Part shown: positions 1 to 6,989 of the stretch, piece after piece | How the letters are laid out: every line of letters begins with the position of its first letter | How positions within the stretch are numbered: the stretch's first letter is position 1 | From: Erysipelotrichaceae bacterium | Lineage (GTDB): Bacteria > Bacillota_I > Bacilli_A > Erysipelotrichales > Coprobacillaceae | Length of the DNA: 15,575 nt | Direction of reading: 5' to 3' | Assembly (NCBI GenBank): GCA_021200395.1 | Contig: JAJQGQ010000016.1 | Span: forward strand, 1-15,575 | Program-made: the position numbers and the translations under genes | The notes under the pieces: generated by a model | What the model was told of the DNA's origin: nothing | What the model saw: only the letters and a program-made list of their open reading frames with translations | Databases searched by the model: none

Positions 1-140
1 AATTCTGGTGTAGAGGATATTATGTTGACACCGTAGGTAAAAATACAAAGAAGATTCAACAGTATATCCAAAATCAGCTGAAAGAAGATCAACAATTCGA
101 ACAACTTAGTTTTGACGACGACCCTTTTAAGGGGCGCTGA
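1..140 (+). CDS. tnpA: IS200-type transposase TnpA, C-terminal fragment (5' end outside window)
   Basis: The third frame is open from base 3 and encodes about 45 residues, starting FWCRGYYVDTVGKN and ending DDDPFKGR before TGA at 138-140. This is the C-terminal end of the small HUH/Y1 transposase that excises and inserts single-stranded IS200/IS605 DNA. The Tyr in the QYIQNQ helix (codon 63-65) corresponds by family pattern to the catalytic tyrosine that forms the 5'-phosphotyrosine intermediate. The HUH histidines lie upstream of the window, so activity cannot be judged. No TnpB gene follows; the DNA after the stop is structured and non-coding. Confidence 0.85.
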   Translation, partial: FWCRGYYVDTVGKNTKKIQQYIQNQLKEDQQFEQLSFDDDPFKGR

Positions 141-147
141 TGTAAGA

Positions 148-242
148 GACCCTTGAGGGTCGAAAAGTGCATGCGGTAGCCGCACGGCTGATGTAATGTC
201 TTTAGACATGGCTTTGGGAGCAGGGCTATGCCCGCACATGCA
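148..242 (+). other. Folded non-coding tail of the IS element (possible structured RNA)
   Basis: Successive stem-loops follow the transposase stop. GACCC-TTGA-GGGTC lies at 148-161, TGCGG/CCGCA at 172-184, ATGTC-TTTA-GACAT at 196-209, and GGGC-TAT-GCCC at 223-233. The segment TGCATG at 168-173 can pair with CATGCA at 237-242, closing the inner hairpins into a multibranched fold, although some stems then compete. The 10-mer GCTGATGTAA occurs twice, at 136-145 (across the stop codon) and 187-196. The region is far more GC-rich than its surroundings. It could be DNA structure needed for TnpA, a 3'UTR RNA, or a non-coding RNA of the omega-RNA kind. I cannot tell which from sequence alone. Confidence 0.5.
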
Positions 243-245
243 AAA

Positions 246-274
246 CCACCAGCTAGGCTGGTGGATTTTTATTT
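246..274 (+). terminator. Right-end hairpin of the IS, also a likely Rho-independent terminator
   Basis: CCACCAGC (246-253) and GCTGGTGG (257-264) form a perfect 8-bp GC-rich stem with a TAG loop, followed by ATTTTTATTT. This position fits both the subterminal right-end hairpin of an IS200-type element and an intrinsic terminator insulating the feo promoter from IS transcription. Confidence 0.65.
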
Positions 275-286
275 ATGATTTTTTAA

Positions 287-384
287 TTAGCCAAAACTAA
301 CTTAATTTATTGACAAGTAAGAAAAAAAGGAGTATTATCTTCTTGAAGTTAGGATAAACTAACTTAGAGTTAGCAATTTCTAAC
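287..384 (+). promoter_or_regulatory. Three TTAG-N6-CTAA operator palindromes around the feo promoter
   Basis: There are three copies of the same dyad. TTAG-CCAAAA-CTAA is at 287-300, upstream of the -35. AAGTTAG-GATAAA-CTAACTT is at 346-365, with 7-bp perfect arms at the transcription start. GTTAG-CAATTT-CTAAC is at 369-384, in the leader. Centres are 62 and 21 bp apart, close to whole multiples of two helical turns, so bound dimers would face the same side. The half-site resembles operators of the DtxR/MntR/IdeR metalloregulator family (TTAGG-type) rather than a Fur box. Placement around the promoter implies repression of the iron-uptake operon by a metal-bound repressor. The repressor itself is not in this window. 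Confidence 0.65.
310..338 (+). promoter_or_regulatory. Sigma-A promoter of the feo operon
   Basis: TTGACA at 310-315 and TATTAT at 333-338 are separated by exactly 17 bp, giving an expected start near 345. The start would fall at the edge of the second operator palindrome, leaving a leader of about 78 nt before feoA. Confidence 0.8.
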
Positions 385-422
385 CATTAATGCCAGTAAT
401 TGATATAGAAAGGGTGATAATT

Positions 423-632
423 ATGCCATTAACATTTGCTACTATAGGTGAAGAAAATACAATTGTAAGAGTCAGTGGTAATGGAGAAACCCGTAGATTT
501 TTAGAAAACCTGGGGTTTATTGCAGGTGCTACAATTACTGTAATGTCAGCTATTGGTGGAAATGTCATTGTTGATATTAAAGGCTCAAGAATAGCTATTA
601 ATGAGGATATGGCTCGTCATATCATGATTTAG
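423..632 (+). CDS. feoA: FeoA-family ferrous iron transport protein (first copy)
   Basis: A small cytosolic SH3-like beta-barrel protein that accompanies the ferrous iron permease FeoB and is needed for or modulates its activity. The product is 69 aa, near the usual FeoA length of about 75. Family features are the central RRFLENLGFIAGATI segment (residues ~24-38) and the C-terminal strand with VDIKGSRIAI. I chose ATG at 423 because AAAGGGTGA lies just upstream at a normal distance; an in-frame ATG at 390 has no ribosome binding site and would fall close to the third operator. It is followed 16 nt later by a second feoA, then feoB, so the three should be one transcript controlled from the promoter at 310-338. 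Confidence 0.88.
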   Translation: MPLTFATIGEENTIVRVSGNGETRRFLENLGFIAGATITVMSAIGGNVIVDIKGSRIAINEDMARHIMI

Positions 633-648
633 GAAGGAGATAAAACTT

Positions 649-867
649 ATGAATCTAAGTGAAGCAAGCGTAGGTAGTACTGTTACTGTTGTGAAAATTG
701 ATGGTGATGGTGCTTATAAACGTCGTATTATGGATATGGGTATTACAAAAGGAACAAGCTTATATATTAGAAAAGTTGCACCTTTAGGAGATCCTGTCGA
801 AATAACTGTAAGAGGTTATGAATTATCTGTTAGAAAAAATGATGCTCAATGTGTAGAAGTTAAATAG
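649..867 (+). CDS. feoA: FeoA-family ferrous iron transport protein (second copy)
   Basis: A second FeoA-type SH3-like protein, 72 aa. It keeps the typical GDGAYKRRIMDMGITKGT stretch (residues ~19-36; family pattern G-x-x-x-x-R-R-L-x-x-M-G-[IL]-x-x-G) and the C-terminal VRGYELSVRKNDAQCVEV. It is closer to textbook FeoA than the first copy. The start has a good AAGGAG site 10 nt upstream. Tandem feoA genes before feoB are a known arrangement in Firmicutes, and two different FeoA chains may both dock on FeoB. It lies 16 nt after the first feoA and 30 nt before feoB. Confidence 0.92.
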   Translation: MNLSEASVGSTVTVVKIDGDGAYKRRIMDMGITKGTSLYIRKVAPLGDPVEITVRGYELSVRKNDAQCVEVK

Positions 868-897
868 TTTATTGTTTTTAAGGGAGGAAAATTAAAA

Positions 898-3075
898 ATG
901 GAAATTAAAATTGCCTTAGCTGGTAATCCTAATTGTGGTAAAACAACCATGTTTAATGCTTTAACGGGTGCTAATCAATATGTTGGTAACTGGCCTGGGG
1001 TTACTGTTGAAAAAAAAGAAGGTAGATTAAAAGGAAAGAAAGATGTTATTATTACCGATCTTCCTGGTATTTATTCTCTTTCACCTTATACTTTAGAGGA
1101 AGTTGTTAGTAGAGATTATATTTTAAAGGAAAATCCTGATGTTATTGTGGATTTAGTAGATGCGACAAATATTGAAAGAAATCTTTATTTAACAACACAG
1201 TTAATTGAAACAGGTGTGCCTGTTGTTATTGCATTAAATATGGCTGATTTATTAGCTAAAAGAGATATTAAGATTGATATTGAAAGATTATCAATGGTAT
1301 TGAATTGTCCTATTATTGAAACATCTGCTTTAAAAGGAACAGGGTTAGATAAATTAATGGATAAAGCTATTGAAGTGGCTAATCAAAAAGAAGTAGACTT
1401 ACCAAAAGAAATCTTCAATGAAGATGTTGAAAAAGCAATCACAGCTGTTAAAGCTGTATTACCATCATCAATTACAGCTGATAAAGCTAGATGGTATGCT
1501 GTTAAATTATTAGAAAATGATAGTAAAATTGTTGAATCTTTGACAATTGATAATTCTGCTCAAGAGTTAGTCAAAGCTAATAGAGAAGTCATTGAAACAA
1601 AACGTGATGATGATATGGAAAGTATCATTACTGATGAACGTTATACATTTATTCAAAAAATTATTTCTACAACAGTTAAGAAAAGTGCTGAAAAAATGAC
1701 GACATCTGATAAGATCGATAGAATTGTAACAAGTCGTATCTGGGGTATTCCAATCTTTGTAGCTGTTATGTTTGTTGTTTATTATATTTCAGTGACAACA
1801 GTTGGTACATTAGTAACGGATTGGACAAATGATGTCTTTGTTGTGGCATGTCAAGATGCTGTTGCTGGAGTTATGGCAGCTATAGGTACAAGTGATGTTA
1901 TTACAAGTTTAGTTGTCGATGGCATTGTTGGTGGCGTTGGAACAGTATTAGGATTCGTTCCACAAATGGCTATCTTATTCTTGTTCTTATCATTGCTTGA
2001 AGATTGTGGTTATATGGTGCGTATTGCATTCGTTATGGATAGAGTATTTAGACACTTTGGTTTATCTGGAAAGAGCTTTATTCCACTATTGATTTCTTCT
2101 GGATGTGGGGTCCCTGGTATTATGGCTTCTAAAACAATTGAACAGGACAATGATAGACGTTTAACTATTATGACTGCTACATTTATTCCTTGTGGTGCTA
2201 AATTACCAGTCATTGCTATGCTTGGTGGTGTTATTACATCTTATGCAACAGGAAGTTATGAAGCTGGTGGATTGGTTGCACCTGCCATGTATTTCTTAGG
2301 AATTGCTGCAGTATTGGTTTCAGCTATCATGTTAAAGAAAACACAGCCTTTCTCAGGAAAACCTGCACCATTCGTTATGGAATTACCTCAATATCATATT
2401 CCATCTGCTAGAACTGTATTAATGCATGTATGGGAAAGATTAAAGGGATTCATTATTAAAGCTGGTACAATCTTATTTGTAGCTTGTGCTGTTATGTGGT
2501 TCTTATCTACATTTGGATTTGAAAGTGGATCATTTACGATGGTTGAAGATACAGCTAATAGTTTAATGGCTGTTATGGGTAGTGCTATTGCACCAATATT
2601 TGCTCCTTTAGGATTTGGTGAATGGCAACCAGTTGCAGCTTCAATTTCAGGTTTTGTAGCAAAGGAAAATATTGTTTCTACAATGGGTATCTTAGCTAAT
2701 CTTGCTGAAGATTTTGCAGAAGATGAAGTTATGGTAGCTCAAGCAGTTCAGTCTTGGTTCCCAACATCATTAGCTGCATTCTCATTCTTAGTATTCAATT
2801 TATTGGATTCGCCATGTTTGGCAGCTATTGCAACTATGGCACAACAAATGCAAGATAGAAAATGGTTCTGGTTTGCAATTTTATTCCAAAACATCTTTGC
2901 CTATGCTGTATGTTTAATTATTTATCAAATTGGTAGTTTTGTATTATATGGTACATTTGGTGTATGGACAGTGATTGCTTTTGCATTATTAGTAGTTATG
3001 TTGTATATGGTATTCAGACCTGATCCATATAAAGATCAAAAAGTTTATTCTAAGAGATCTGTACAAGCAGATTAG
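898..3075 (+). CDS. feoB: Ferrous iron permease FeoB
   Basis: The GTP-dependent inner-membrane Fe(II) importer. The 725-aa length fits the family. The N-terminal G domain shows G1 GNPNCGKT (9-16), the switch I region NWPGVT (31-36), G3 DLPG (54-57), G4 NMAD (114-117) and G5 SALKG (143-147). A helical spacer and linker follow to about residue 280. The membrane domain carries the two FeoB Gate regions, including GYMVRIAFVMDR, SGCGVPGIMASKT and PCGAKLPV with the conserved Cys residues, then a C-terminal hydrophobic core ending in a short basic tail. GGGAGG precedes the ATG. A hairpin terminator 15 nt after the stop separates it from three small accessory genes. Nothing looks broken. Confidence 0.97.
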   Translation: MEIKIALAGNPNCGKTTMFNALTGANQYVGNWPGVTVEKKEGRLKGKKDVIITDLPGIYSLSPYTLEEVVSRDYILKENPDVIVDLVDATNIERNLYLTTQLIETGVPVVIALNMADLLAKRDIKIDIERLSMVLNCPIIETSALKGTGLDKLMDKAIEVANQKEVDLPKEIFNEDVEKAITAVKAVLPSSITADKARWYAVKLLENDSKIVESLTIDNSAQELVKANREVIETKRDDDMESIITDERYTFIQKIISTTVKKSAEKMTTSDKIDRIVTSRIWGIPIFVAVMFVVYYISVTTVGTLVTDWTNDVFVVACQDAVAGVMAAIGTSDVITSLVVDGIVGGVGTVLGFVPQMAILFLFLSLLEDCGYMVRIAFVMDRVFRHFGLSGKSFIPLLISSGCGVPGIMASKTIEQDNDRRLTIMTATFIPCGAKLPVIAMLGGVITSYATGSYEAGGLVAPAMYFLGIAAVLVSAIMLKKTQPFSGKPAPFVMELPQYHIPSARTVLMHVWERLKGFIIKAGTILFVACAVMWFLSTFGFESGSFTMVEDTANSLMAVMGSAIAPIFAPLGFGEWQPVAASISGFVAKENIVSTMGILANLAEDFAEDEVMVAQAVQSWFPTSLAAFSFLVFNLLDSPCLAAIATMAQQMQDRKWFWFAILFQNIFAYAVCLIIYQIGSFVLYGTFGVWTVIAFALLVVMLYMVFRPDPYKDQKVYSKRSVQAD

Positions 3076-3090
3076 TGAAAAATAAGAGAT

Positions 3091-3119
3091 ACTGGATGCT
3101 TGTACGCATCCAGTTTTTT
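3091..3119 (+). terminator. Intrinsic terminator between feoB and the small accessory genes
   Basis: ACTGGATGC (3091-3099) and GCATCCAGT (3106-3114) form a perfect 9-bp stem with a 6-nt loop, followed by TTTTT. The next gene's ribosome binding site (AAGGAG, 3121-3126) begins almost at once and no separate promoter is evident. Partial readthrough probably sets the ratio of FeoB to the small proteins. Confidence 0.85.
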
Positions 3120-3135
3120 AAAGGAGTTGTGATAT

Positions 3136-3321
3136 ATGGTAGATATAATAATTTTAGCCTTGATTATAGGTTATAGTATCTATTTAATTTATAAAGAAAT
3201 TTATAAGATAAAACATCCAGATCCTAATTGTAACCATATATGTACAGGTTGTACTGGTTGTAGTGACACCAGCAATATCTTTGATCAATATTACGCAGAT
3301 AAACACAAAGAGGTTGATTAA
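3136..3321 (+). CDS. FeoB-associated Cys-rich membrane protein
   Basis: A 61-aa single-pass membrane protein. Residues ~3-22 form one hydrophobic segment, followed by a basic stretch (KEIYKIKHPD) and a Cys cluster CNHICTGCTGC (~32-42). This matches the small 'FeoB-associated Cys-rich membrane protein' family found beside feoB in Firmicutes. Its role is unproven; the Cys cluster suggests handling iron at the cytosolic side of FeoB. The start has AAGGAG at a good distance. The stop abuts the ATG of the next small gene (TAA-ATG with no gap), so the two are translationally linked. Confidence 0.8.
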   Translation: MVDIIILALIIGYSIYLIYKEIYKIKHPDPNCNHICTGCTGCSDTSNIFDQYYADKHKEVD

Positions 3322-3453
3322 ATGGGTAATGCTGGAGGATCAATGTTTTGGATGTTTGGCATTGTTATCGTTGTTTATATCGTAGGAATGTCTTTATATC
3401 AATTATATTTATGGATTAAAAAGAGGTTATCAAAAAGAGGTGAACAGTCATGA
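3322..3453 (+). CDS. 43-aa single-pass membrane protein in the feo operon
   Basis: The ATG follows the previous stop with no gap, and the TGA overlaps the next ATG (ATGA at 3450-3453). The tight packing argues that it is translated. The product starts MGNAGGSMFWMFGIVIVVY, has one hydrophobic segment (~residues 8-31) and ends in a strongly basic tail WIKKRLSKRGEQS, consistent with N-out/C-in topology. There are no Cys or other metal ligands apart from Met residues. I do not recognise a family. From context it is probably a small subunit or stabiliser of the FeoB complex. Coding status rests on packing and composition, with no strong ribosome binding site of its own. Confidence 0.6.
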   Translation: MGNAGGSMFWMFGIVIVVYIVGMSLYQLYLWIKKRLSKRGEQS

Positions 3454-3812
3454 ATATAGCTGATATTATTGTTATATTGATTATTGCAGTTTTAATGATA
3501 TTTGCTTGTAGAGAAGCTTTAAAGCATTTTAGAGGTGAAGGCTCTTGTTGTGGCGGTGGAAACAGTGTTTCTTCTTCCAATAAGACTTTATCTAATGAGG
3601 TATTAGGTAAAAAAGTATTAAAAATATCAGGCATGCATTGTGAAAACTGCGCTGCAAAAGTTCAAAATGCGATTAATGCAATTGATGGGGCTAGTGCTCA
3701 AGTTGATTTAGAAAATCAAAGTGCCATTGTCACATATGATCGTGATATTCAAGATAAAGCGATTATTAAAGCTGTAGAAAAAGCAGGTTATAAAGTTATA
3801 GCTATCGCATAG
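3450..3812 (+). CDS. Cys-rich membrane segment fused to an HMA heavy-metal-binding domain
   Basis: A 120-aa protein in two parts. Residues 1-27 form a membrane helix; with the following GEGSCCGGG (29-37) this resembles a FeoB-associated Cys-rich protein. After a Ser/Asn-rich linker, residues ~54-120 are a complete ferredoxin-like HMA domain with the metal-binding loop MHCENC (62-67; MxCxxC) and the typical end AVEKAGYKVIAI. HMA domains usually bind Cu(I), Zn(II) or similar soft metals in chaperones and P-type ATPases, so its place in a ferrous iron operon is unusual. It may be a membrane-tethered metal chaperone or sensor. Start ATG overlaps the stop of the 43-aa gene; AAAGAGGTGA is upstream. 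A strong terminator follows. Confidence 0.85.
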   Translation: MNIADIIVILIIAVLMIFACREALKHFRGEGSCCGGGNSVSSSNKTLSNEVLGKKVLKISGMHCENCAAKVQNAINAIDGASAQVDLENQSAIVTYDRDIQDKAIIKAVEKAGYKVIAIA

Positions 3813-3813
3813 T

Positions 3814-3841
3814 AAAAGGAGTGTTTAGGAACACTCCTTTT
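3814..3841. terminator. Bidirectional terminator between the feo operon and cstA
   Basis: AAAAGGAGTGTT (3814-3825) and AACACTCCTTTT (3830-3841) form a perfect 12-bp stem with a TAGG loop. A-run and T-run arms on both sides serve the plus-strand feo operon and the convergent cstA gene. It starts right after the TAG of the HMA gene. Confidence 0.9.
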
Positions 3842-3847
3842 GTTATA

Positions 3848-5551
3848 CTATGAAACTTTTGACTGTAATAATTTTTTTAAATCAAGGTAGGCCACTAAAA
3901 TGCCTAAAGCCATAACTAATATTGCAATAATTAATTGTAGTCCAGATGTCAATAAATCAATAGTACCTGTAGAAATCCATGTTGATAAAATACTATAAAC
4001 TGATAAACTTAAAGAACTAATTGTCATAATTAACATAATAATCATTGGAATATATAACATTTTACCATTTCTACCAGTTACTTTTAAGAAAACTGATAAT
4101 GAAATAAGAACCATGGCAGCTAATAATTGGTTTGTAGCACCGAATATTGCCCAAACATTACTATAACCACCTAAAGATAATAAATATCCAAAAACTAAAG
4201 TGATTATTGTAGCAAAATATTTATTTTTTAGAATGTTATTGAATGATGATTTTTGCTCATCTTCTTCTTGAAATAATTCTTGAAATGATAAACGTCCAAT
4301 TCTAGCTACAGCATCTAATGTGCTTAAAGCTAAAGCTGAAACAAACATGGTCATAATACAAATACCATATTCCTGTGGGAAACCTAATTTTGAAATTAAA
4401 CCAGTCACGCCAATCGCAAATTTTGTAAAAGGTGTGGCCCCATCAGCAGTCGCCAAAGTAGCTAGTGTTGTATTCAATGTTCCATCACTGACTAAAGAAG
4501 ATAAAGAACCAACCACTACAATAACTAAAATAGCTAATAATGATTCTAATAACATTGATCCATATCCGACTTGTAACATATCTTTTTCATTGGAAATCTG
4601 CTTGCTACTTGTTTCTGATGAAACTAAAGAATGAAAGCCAGAAACAGCCCCACAGGCAATGGTTACAAATAACGTAGGAACCATATAACCACTAGTTGTT
4701 TCAAAAGCTGTAAAAGCTGGCGTAGAAATAGTTGGATTATAAACAAAGACACCTATAACGGCAGCAATAATCATACCAATAAATAAAAAAGATGTTAGGT
4801 AATCACGTGGTTGTTTTAATAACCACATAGGTGTGATGGATGCAAAGAAAATATAAATAAATATAATATATCCCCATGTTGTTTTATCTAAATAAATTGG
4901 AAAAGCAATACCGACTACAAGCATCAATATAATCAAAGCAATACTGACAATAAATTTTAAACTTTCACTTATTTTATATCTCTTTAAAAATAAACCAAAT
5001 GCTATGGCCACAAATATATATAACATAGAAATAGAAGCAGCAGCACCATTAGAATGGACTGTAGAACCATCAGTTGCAGAAAAACCATTAAATGTTCCTT
5101 CAACCATATCAGCAAAAGCGGCAATAACTAAAATAGTAAATAGCCAACAAAATAGAAAAAACAAACGTCTACCAGTTTTCCCAATATATTCCTCAATAAT
5201 ACCACCTATTGATTTCCCTTGTGACTTAACAGAGGCATATAAAGCCCCAAAATCTTGAACAGCTCCAAAGAAAACACCACCAATAAGAATCCATAAAACT
5301 GCTGGCAACCATCCCCATACTAATGCCATAACTGGTCCAGTAACAGGCCCCGCTCCAGCAATGGAGGAAAACTGATGTGTAAATACTCCCCATTTGTTGC
5401 TTGGAACATAGTCAACACCATCTTCTTTTTCTACAGCAGGTGTTTTTGCATTTTCATCAATACCCCAAGTACGCACTAGATAACGTCCGTACAACAAATA
5501 AGCTAAAACTAAAATAATAGCTGCAATAGCTAGTAACAATAATCCGTTCAT
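3848..5551 (-). CDS. cstA: CstA-family peptide/pyruvate transporter (carbon starvation protein A)
   Basis: A 567-aa polytopic membrane protein of the CstA family, implicated in uptake of peptides and, for some members, pyruvate. Family signatures are the N-terminal GAGPVTGPVMALVWGWLPA block (~66-84), GGVFFGAVQDFGALYASVKSQG (~91-112) and CGAVSGFHSLVSSETSSKQI (~300-320). About 14-16 hydrophobic segments are visible. Its length fits the shorter Firmicutes form, with a C-terminal domain after the core. AAGGGGGAAAG precedes the ATG. The gene stands alone: the promoter is upstream at 5587-5616 and a shared bidirectional terminator is downstream. No LytTR-type two-component system, a frequent regulator of cstA-like genes, is adjacent, so control is not visible here. 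Confidence 0.92.
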   Translation of the reverse strand: MNGLLLLAIAAIILVLAYLLYGRYLVRTWGIDENAKTPAVEKEDGVDYVPSNKWGVFTHQFSSIAGAGPVTGPVMALVWGWLPAVLWILIGGVFFGAVQDFGALYASVKSQGKSIGGIIEEYIGKTGRRLFFLFCWLFTILVIAAFADMVEGTFNGFSATDGSTVHSNGAAASISMLYIFVAIAFGLFLKRYKISESLKFIVSIALIILMLVVGIAFPIYLDKTTWGYIIFIYIFFASITPMWLLKQPRDYLTSFLFIGMIIAAVIGVFVYNPTISTPAFTAFETTSGYMVPTLFVTIACGAVSGFHSLVSSETSSKQISNEKDMLQVGYGSMLLESLLAILVIVVVGSLSSLVSDGTLNTTLATLATADGATPFTKFAIGVTGLISKLGFPQEYGICIMTMFVSALALSTLDAVARIGRLSFQELFQEEDEQKSSFNNILKNKYFATIITLVFGYLLSLGGYSNVWAIFGATNQLLAAMVLISLSVFLKVTGRNGKMLYIPMIIMLIMTISSLSLSVYSILSTWISTGTIDLLTSGLQLIIAILVMALGILVAYLDLKKLLQSKVS

Positions 5552-5586
5552 TTTTTTCTTTCCCCCTTAATAAACAAATTACAATA

Positions 5587-5616
5587 ATAAAATAGTCTTA
5601 AATTAAGAAATGTCAA
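5587..5616 (-). promoter_or_regulatory. Probable promoter of cstA
   Basis: On the minus strand, TTGACA (complement of 5611-5616) is followed after 18 bp by TTTTAT (complement of 5587-5592). The -35 is perfect, but the -10 matches only four of six bases and the spacer is one base long. It lies 36 bp upstream of the cstA start. Confidence 0.45.
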
Positions 5617-5639
5617 GCAATATAATAAAAAAATATTAA

Positions 5640-5670
5640 AATAAAAATAAAAAGGCAGATAAACTGCCTT
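5640..5670 (-). terminator. Terminator of the MocR-linked minus-strand operon
   Basis: On the minus strand, AAGGCAG (complement of 5664-5670) and CTGCCTT (complement of 5652-5658) form a 7-bp stem with a 5-nt loop, followed by a T-rich run (TTTTTATTTTTATTTT). The stem begins in the stop codon of the upstream gene. Confidence 0.8.
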
Positions 5671-6953
5671 AAAAATAAAATTTTCTAAATGTACGATACA
5701 TTTGTCTTACAGCATTCATATCACTTGGAGTAGATGATAATGTAATCAAATAATGCTCATCATCAAAGAAATGAGAATAATAATGTTCCCCTTTATGAAT
5801 ACAAATACCATAATCCCATAGTTTATCAATCATACGTGAATTGATTTTGTTGTTACTTAAAAGTATTTTATTAATTTCTTCAAGATATGTTTTTCTTAAT
5901 CCAACTTCAGGGTTTTGTTGAATAATATCGTTTAGTATCTCATTAGAAAGATTATTTCTTGCTTCTTGTTTCAATATATCTAAGATAATATCTTTTTGTT
6001 CCCCATCATAATATTCTTTTATATCACCTTTAATAAGAATTGGATAATAATCTTGAAGTTCTAACATATTTGATAAATAATCATTATCTTGTTGGATTCT
6101 TGAAAGCGATTGATCAATATTATCTATACGTTCAAATAATTCTTGCATTTGTGATTCTAATTGATCATTTTGCTGTTCTAAGTGATTGAGAAGAATTTTT
6201 TCTTCTTCTTGCATCTCATCAAATTCCTCATGAAGATAACGCATTTTTAGTTTATCTAAACTTAATGGATAATCTTTCTTAGTCATGTAATCTTGTAGAC
6301 GTTTAAGAATATTTTGCTTATAAGTCATGGATTTATCATGTTTTGTAGGTGTAATCATTTTATAATCTTGAGAAGAATAGAAAATGTAAGAAGTAGGTGA
6401 TAGACGAAGATGTTGATAGATTTGATTATCTATATCATCATTTTGACTATATACAATAAAGGCAAAACCTTGAGCATCCATAGCTAATTCATCTTTGAGT
6501 CTAGGATAACGATTGATTGTATTGTTTAGATAAATAACAGGTAAATGACTATGTTGCAAATGTTGATAAAATAAATTTATATTTTCGTTTGTAAGTTGTA
6601 AGGGTGTATCGTATTGAAAAAGAGAATGTGGTAATACATAATCATTTTCAATTAGATATAATATACAATCTGGTGCTTTTAAAGATGATGTTCCTTTTGT
6701 TTTAATAGTTGCATAAAGTTCTTGGGTGGATACTTGATATACGTATTCATAGATACGATGATGTTTTTATTAATGAAATACCTATAATATTCATATCATC
6801 AAAAGAAAATAATGTTATATTATCTTTGCGTTGCATACCTTGTTTGAAATTATCTTTGCTTAAATCCACTTGATGCATATTGTTGATTAGATATATAAAT
6901 TCTTGTGCATTGATTTGTGAGATAAGTTTGAGTTTTGTAGATAAATAATTCAT
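5669..6953 (-). pseudogene. Frameshifted coiled-coil protein, paralogue of the adjacent upstream gene
   Basis: One gene split by a single frame change. The first 68 codons start at ATG 6953 (AGGTGA upstream) and run into TGA at 6747-6749. From about 6762 the reading continues one base out of phase as KHHRIYEYVYQV and stays open to 5669. The T5 run at 6764-6768 is the likely site; removing one base would join SLIK to HHRIYEY and give about 428 aa. The joined product has a N-terminal alpha/beta part, a segment PVIYLNN...KDELAMDAQGFAFIVY, a coiled coil (~residues 235-300, rich in Glu/Gln), and a C-terminal domain with EYYDGEQKDIILDIL. The first two blocks align with the neighbouring 7092-8177 product. 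Function is unknown. It could be a real pseudogene, a phase-variable tract, a programmed +1 shift or a sequencing error. Confidence 0.75.
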
Positions 6954-6989
6954 AAGTTCACCTGCTTATTAGCTTTAATAATTGATTCT

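Larger units (their letters stand above)
1..275 (+). mobile_element. IS200/IS605-family insertion sequence, 3' end only
   Basis: The window opens inside an IS200/IS605-type element. It contains the last 45 codons of the Y1 transposase TnpA, then about 135 bp of GC-rich, hairpin-dense DNA ending in a strong palindrome (246-264) and an AT-rich stretch. This matches the family's subterminal right-end hairpin, which TnpA recognises as single-stranded DNA. The element carries no inverted terminal repeats, as expected. The exact right end cannot be fixed without the left end or an empty site; about 270-280 is my estimate, just before the first feo operator at 287. Base composition is clearly higher in GC than the neighbours, which fits acquired DNA. 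Confidence 0.75.

Noticed and set aside
390..422. Upstream in-frame ATG extending the first FeoA by 11 codons
   Set aside because: No ribosome binding site, close to an operator dyad, and the extension is not part of the FeoA domain; ATG 423 has AAAGGGTGA.
2010..5258. Antisense frames inside feoB (2010-2213), the HMA gene (3416-3634) and cstA (4320-4634, 5004-5258)
   Set aside because: They are shadows of strongly conserved genes on the other strand.
5669..6559. A separate 296-aa gene starting at TTG 6559
   Set aside because: The frame stays open and homologous to the paralogue well upstream to about 6762; the TTG has no ribosome binding site, so this is the 3' part of a frameshifted gene.
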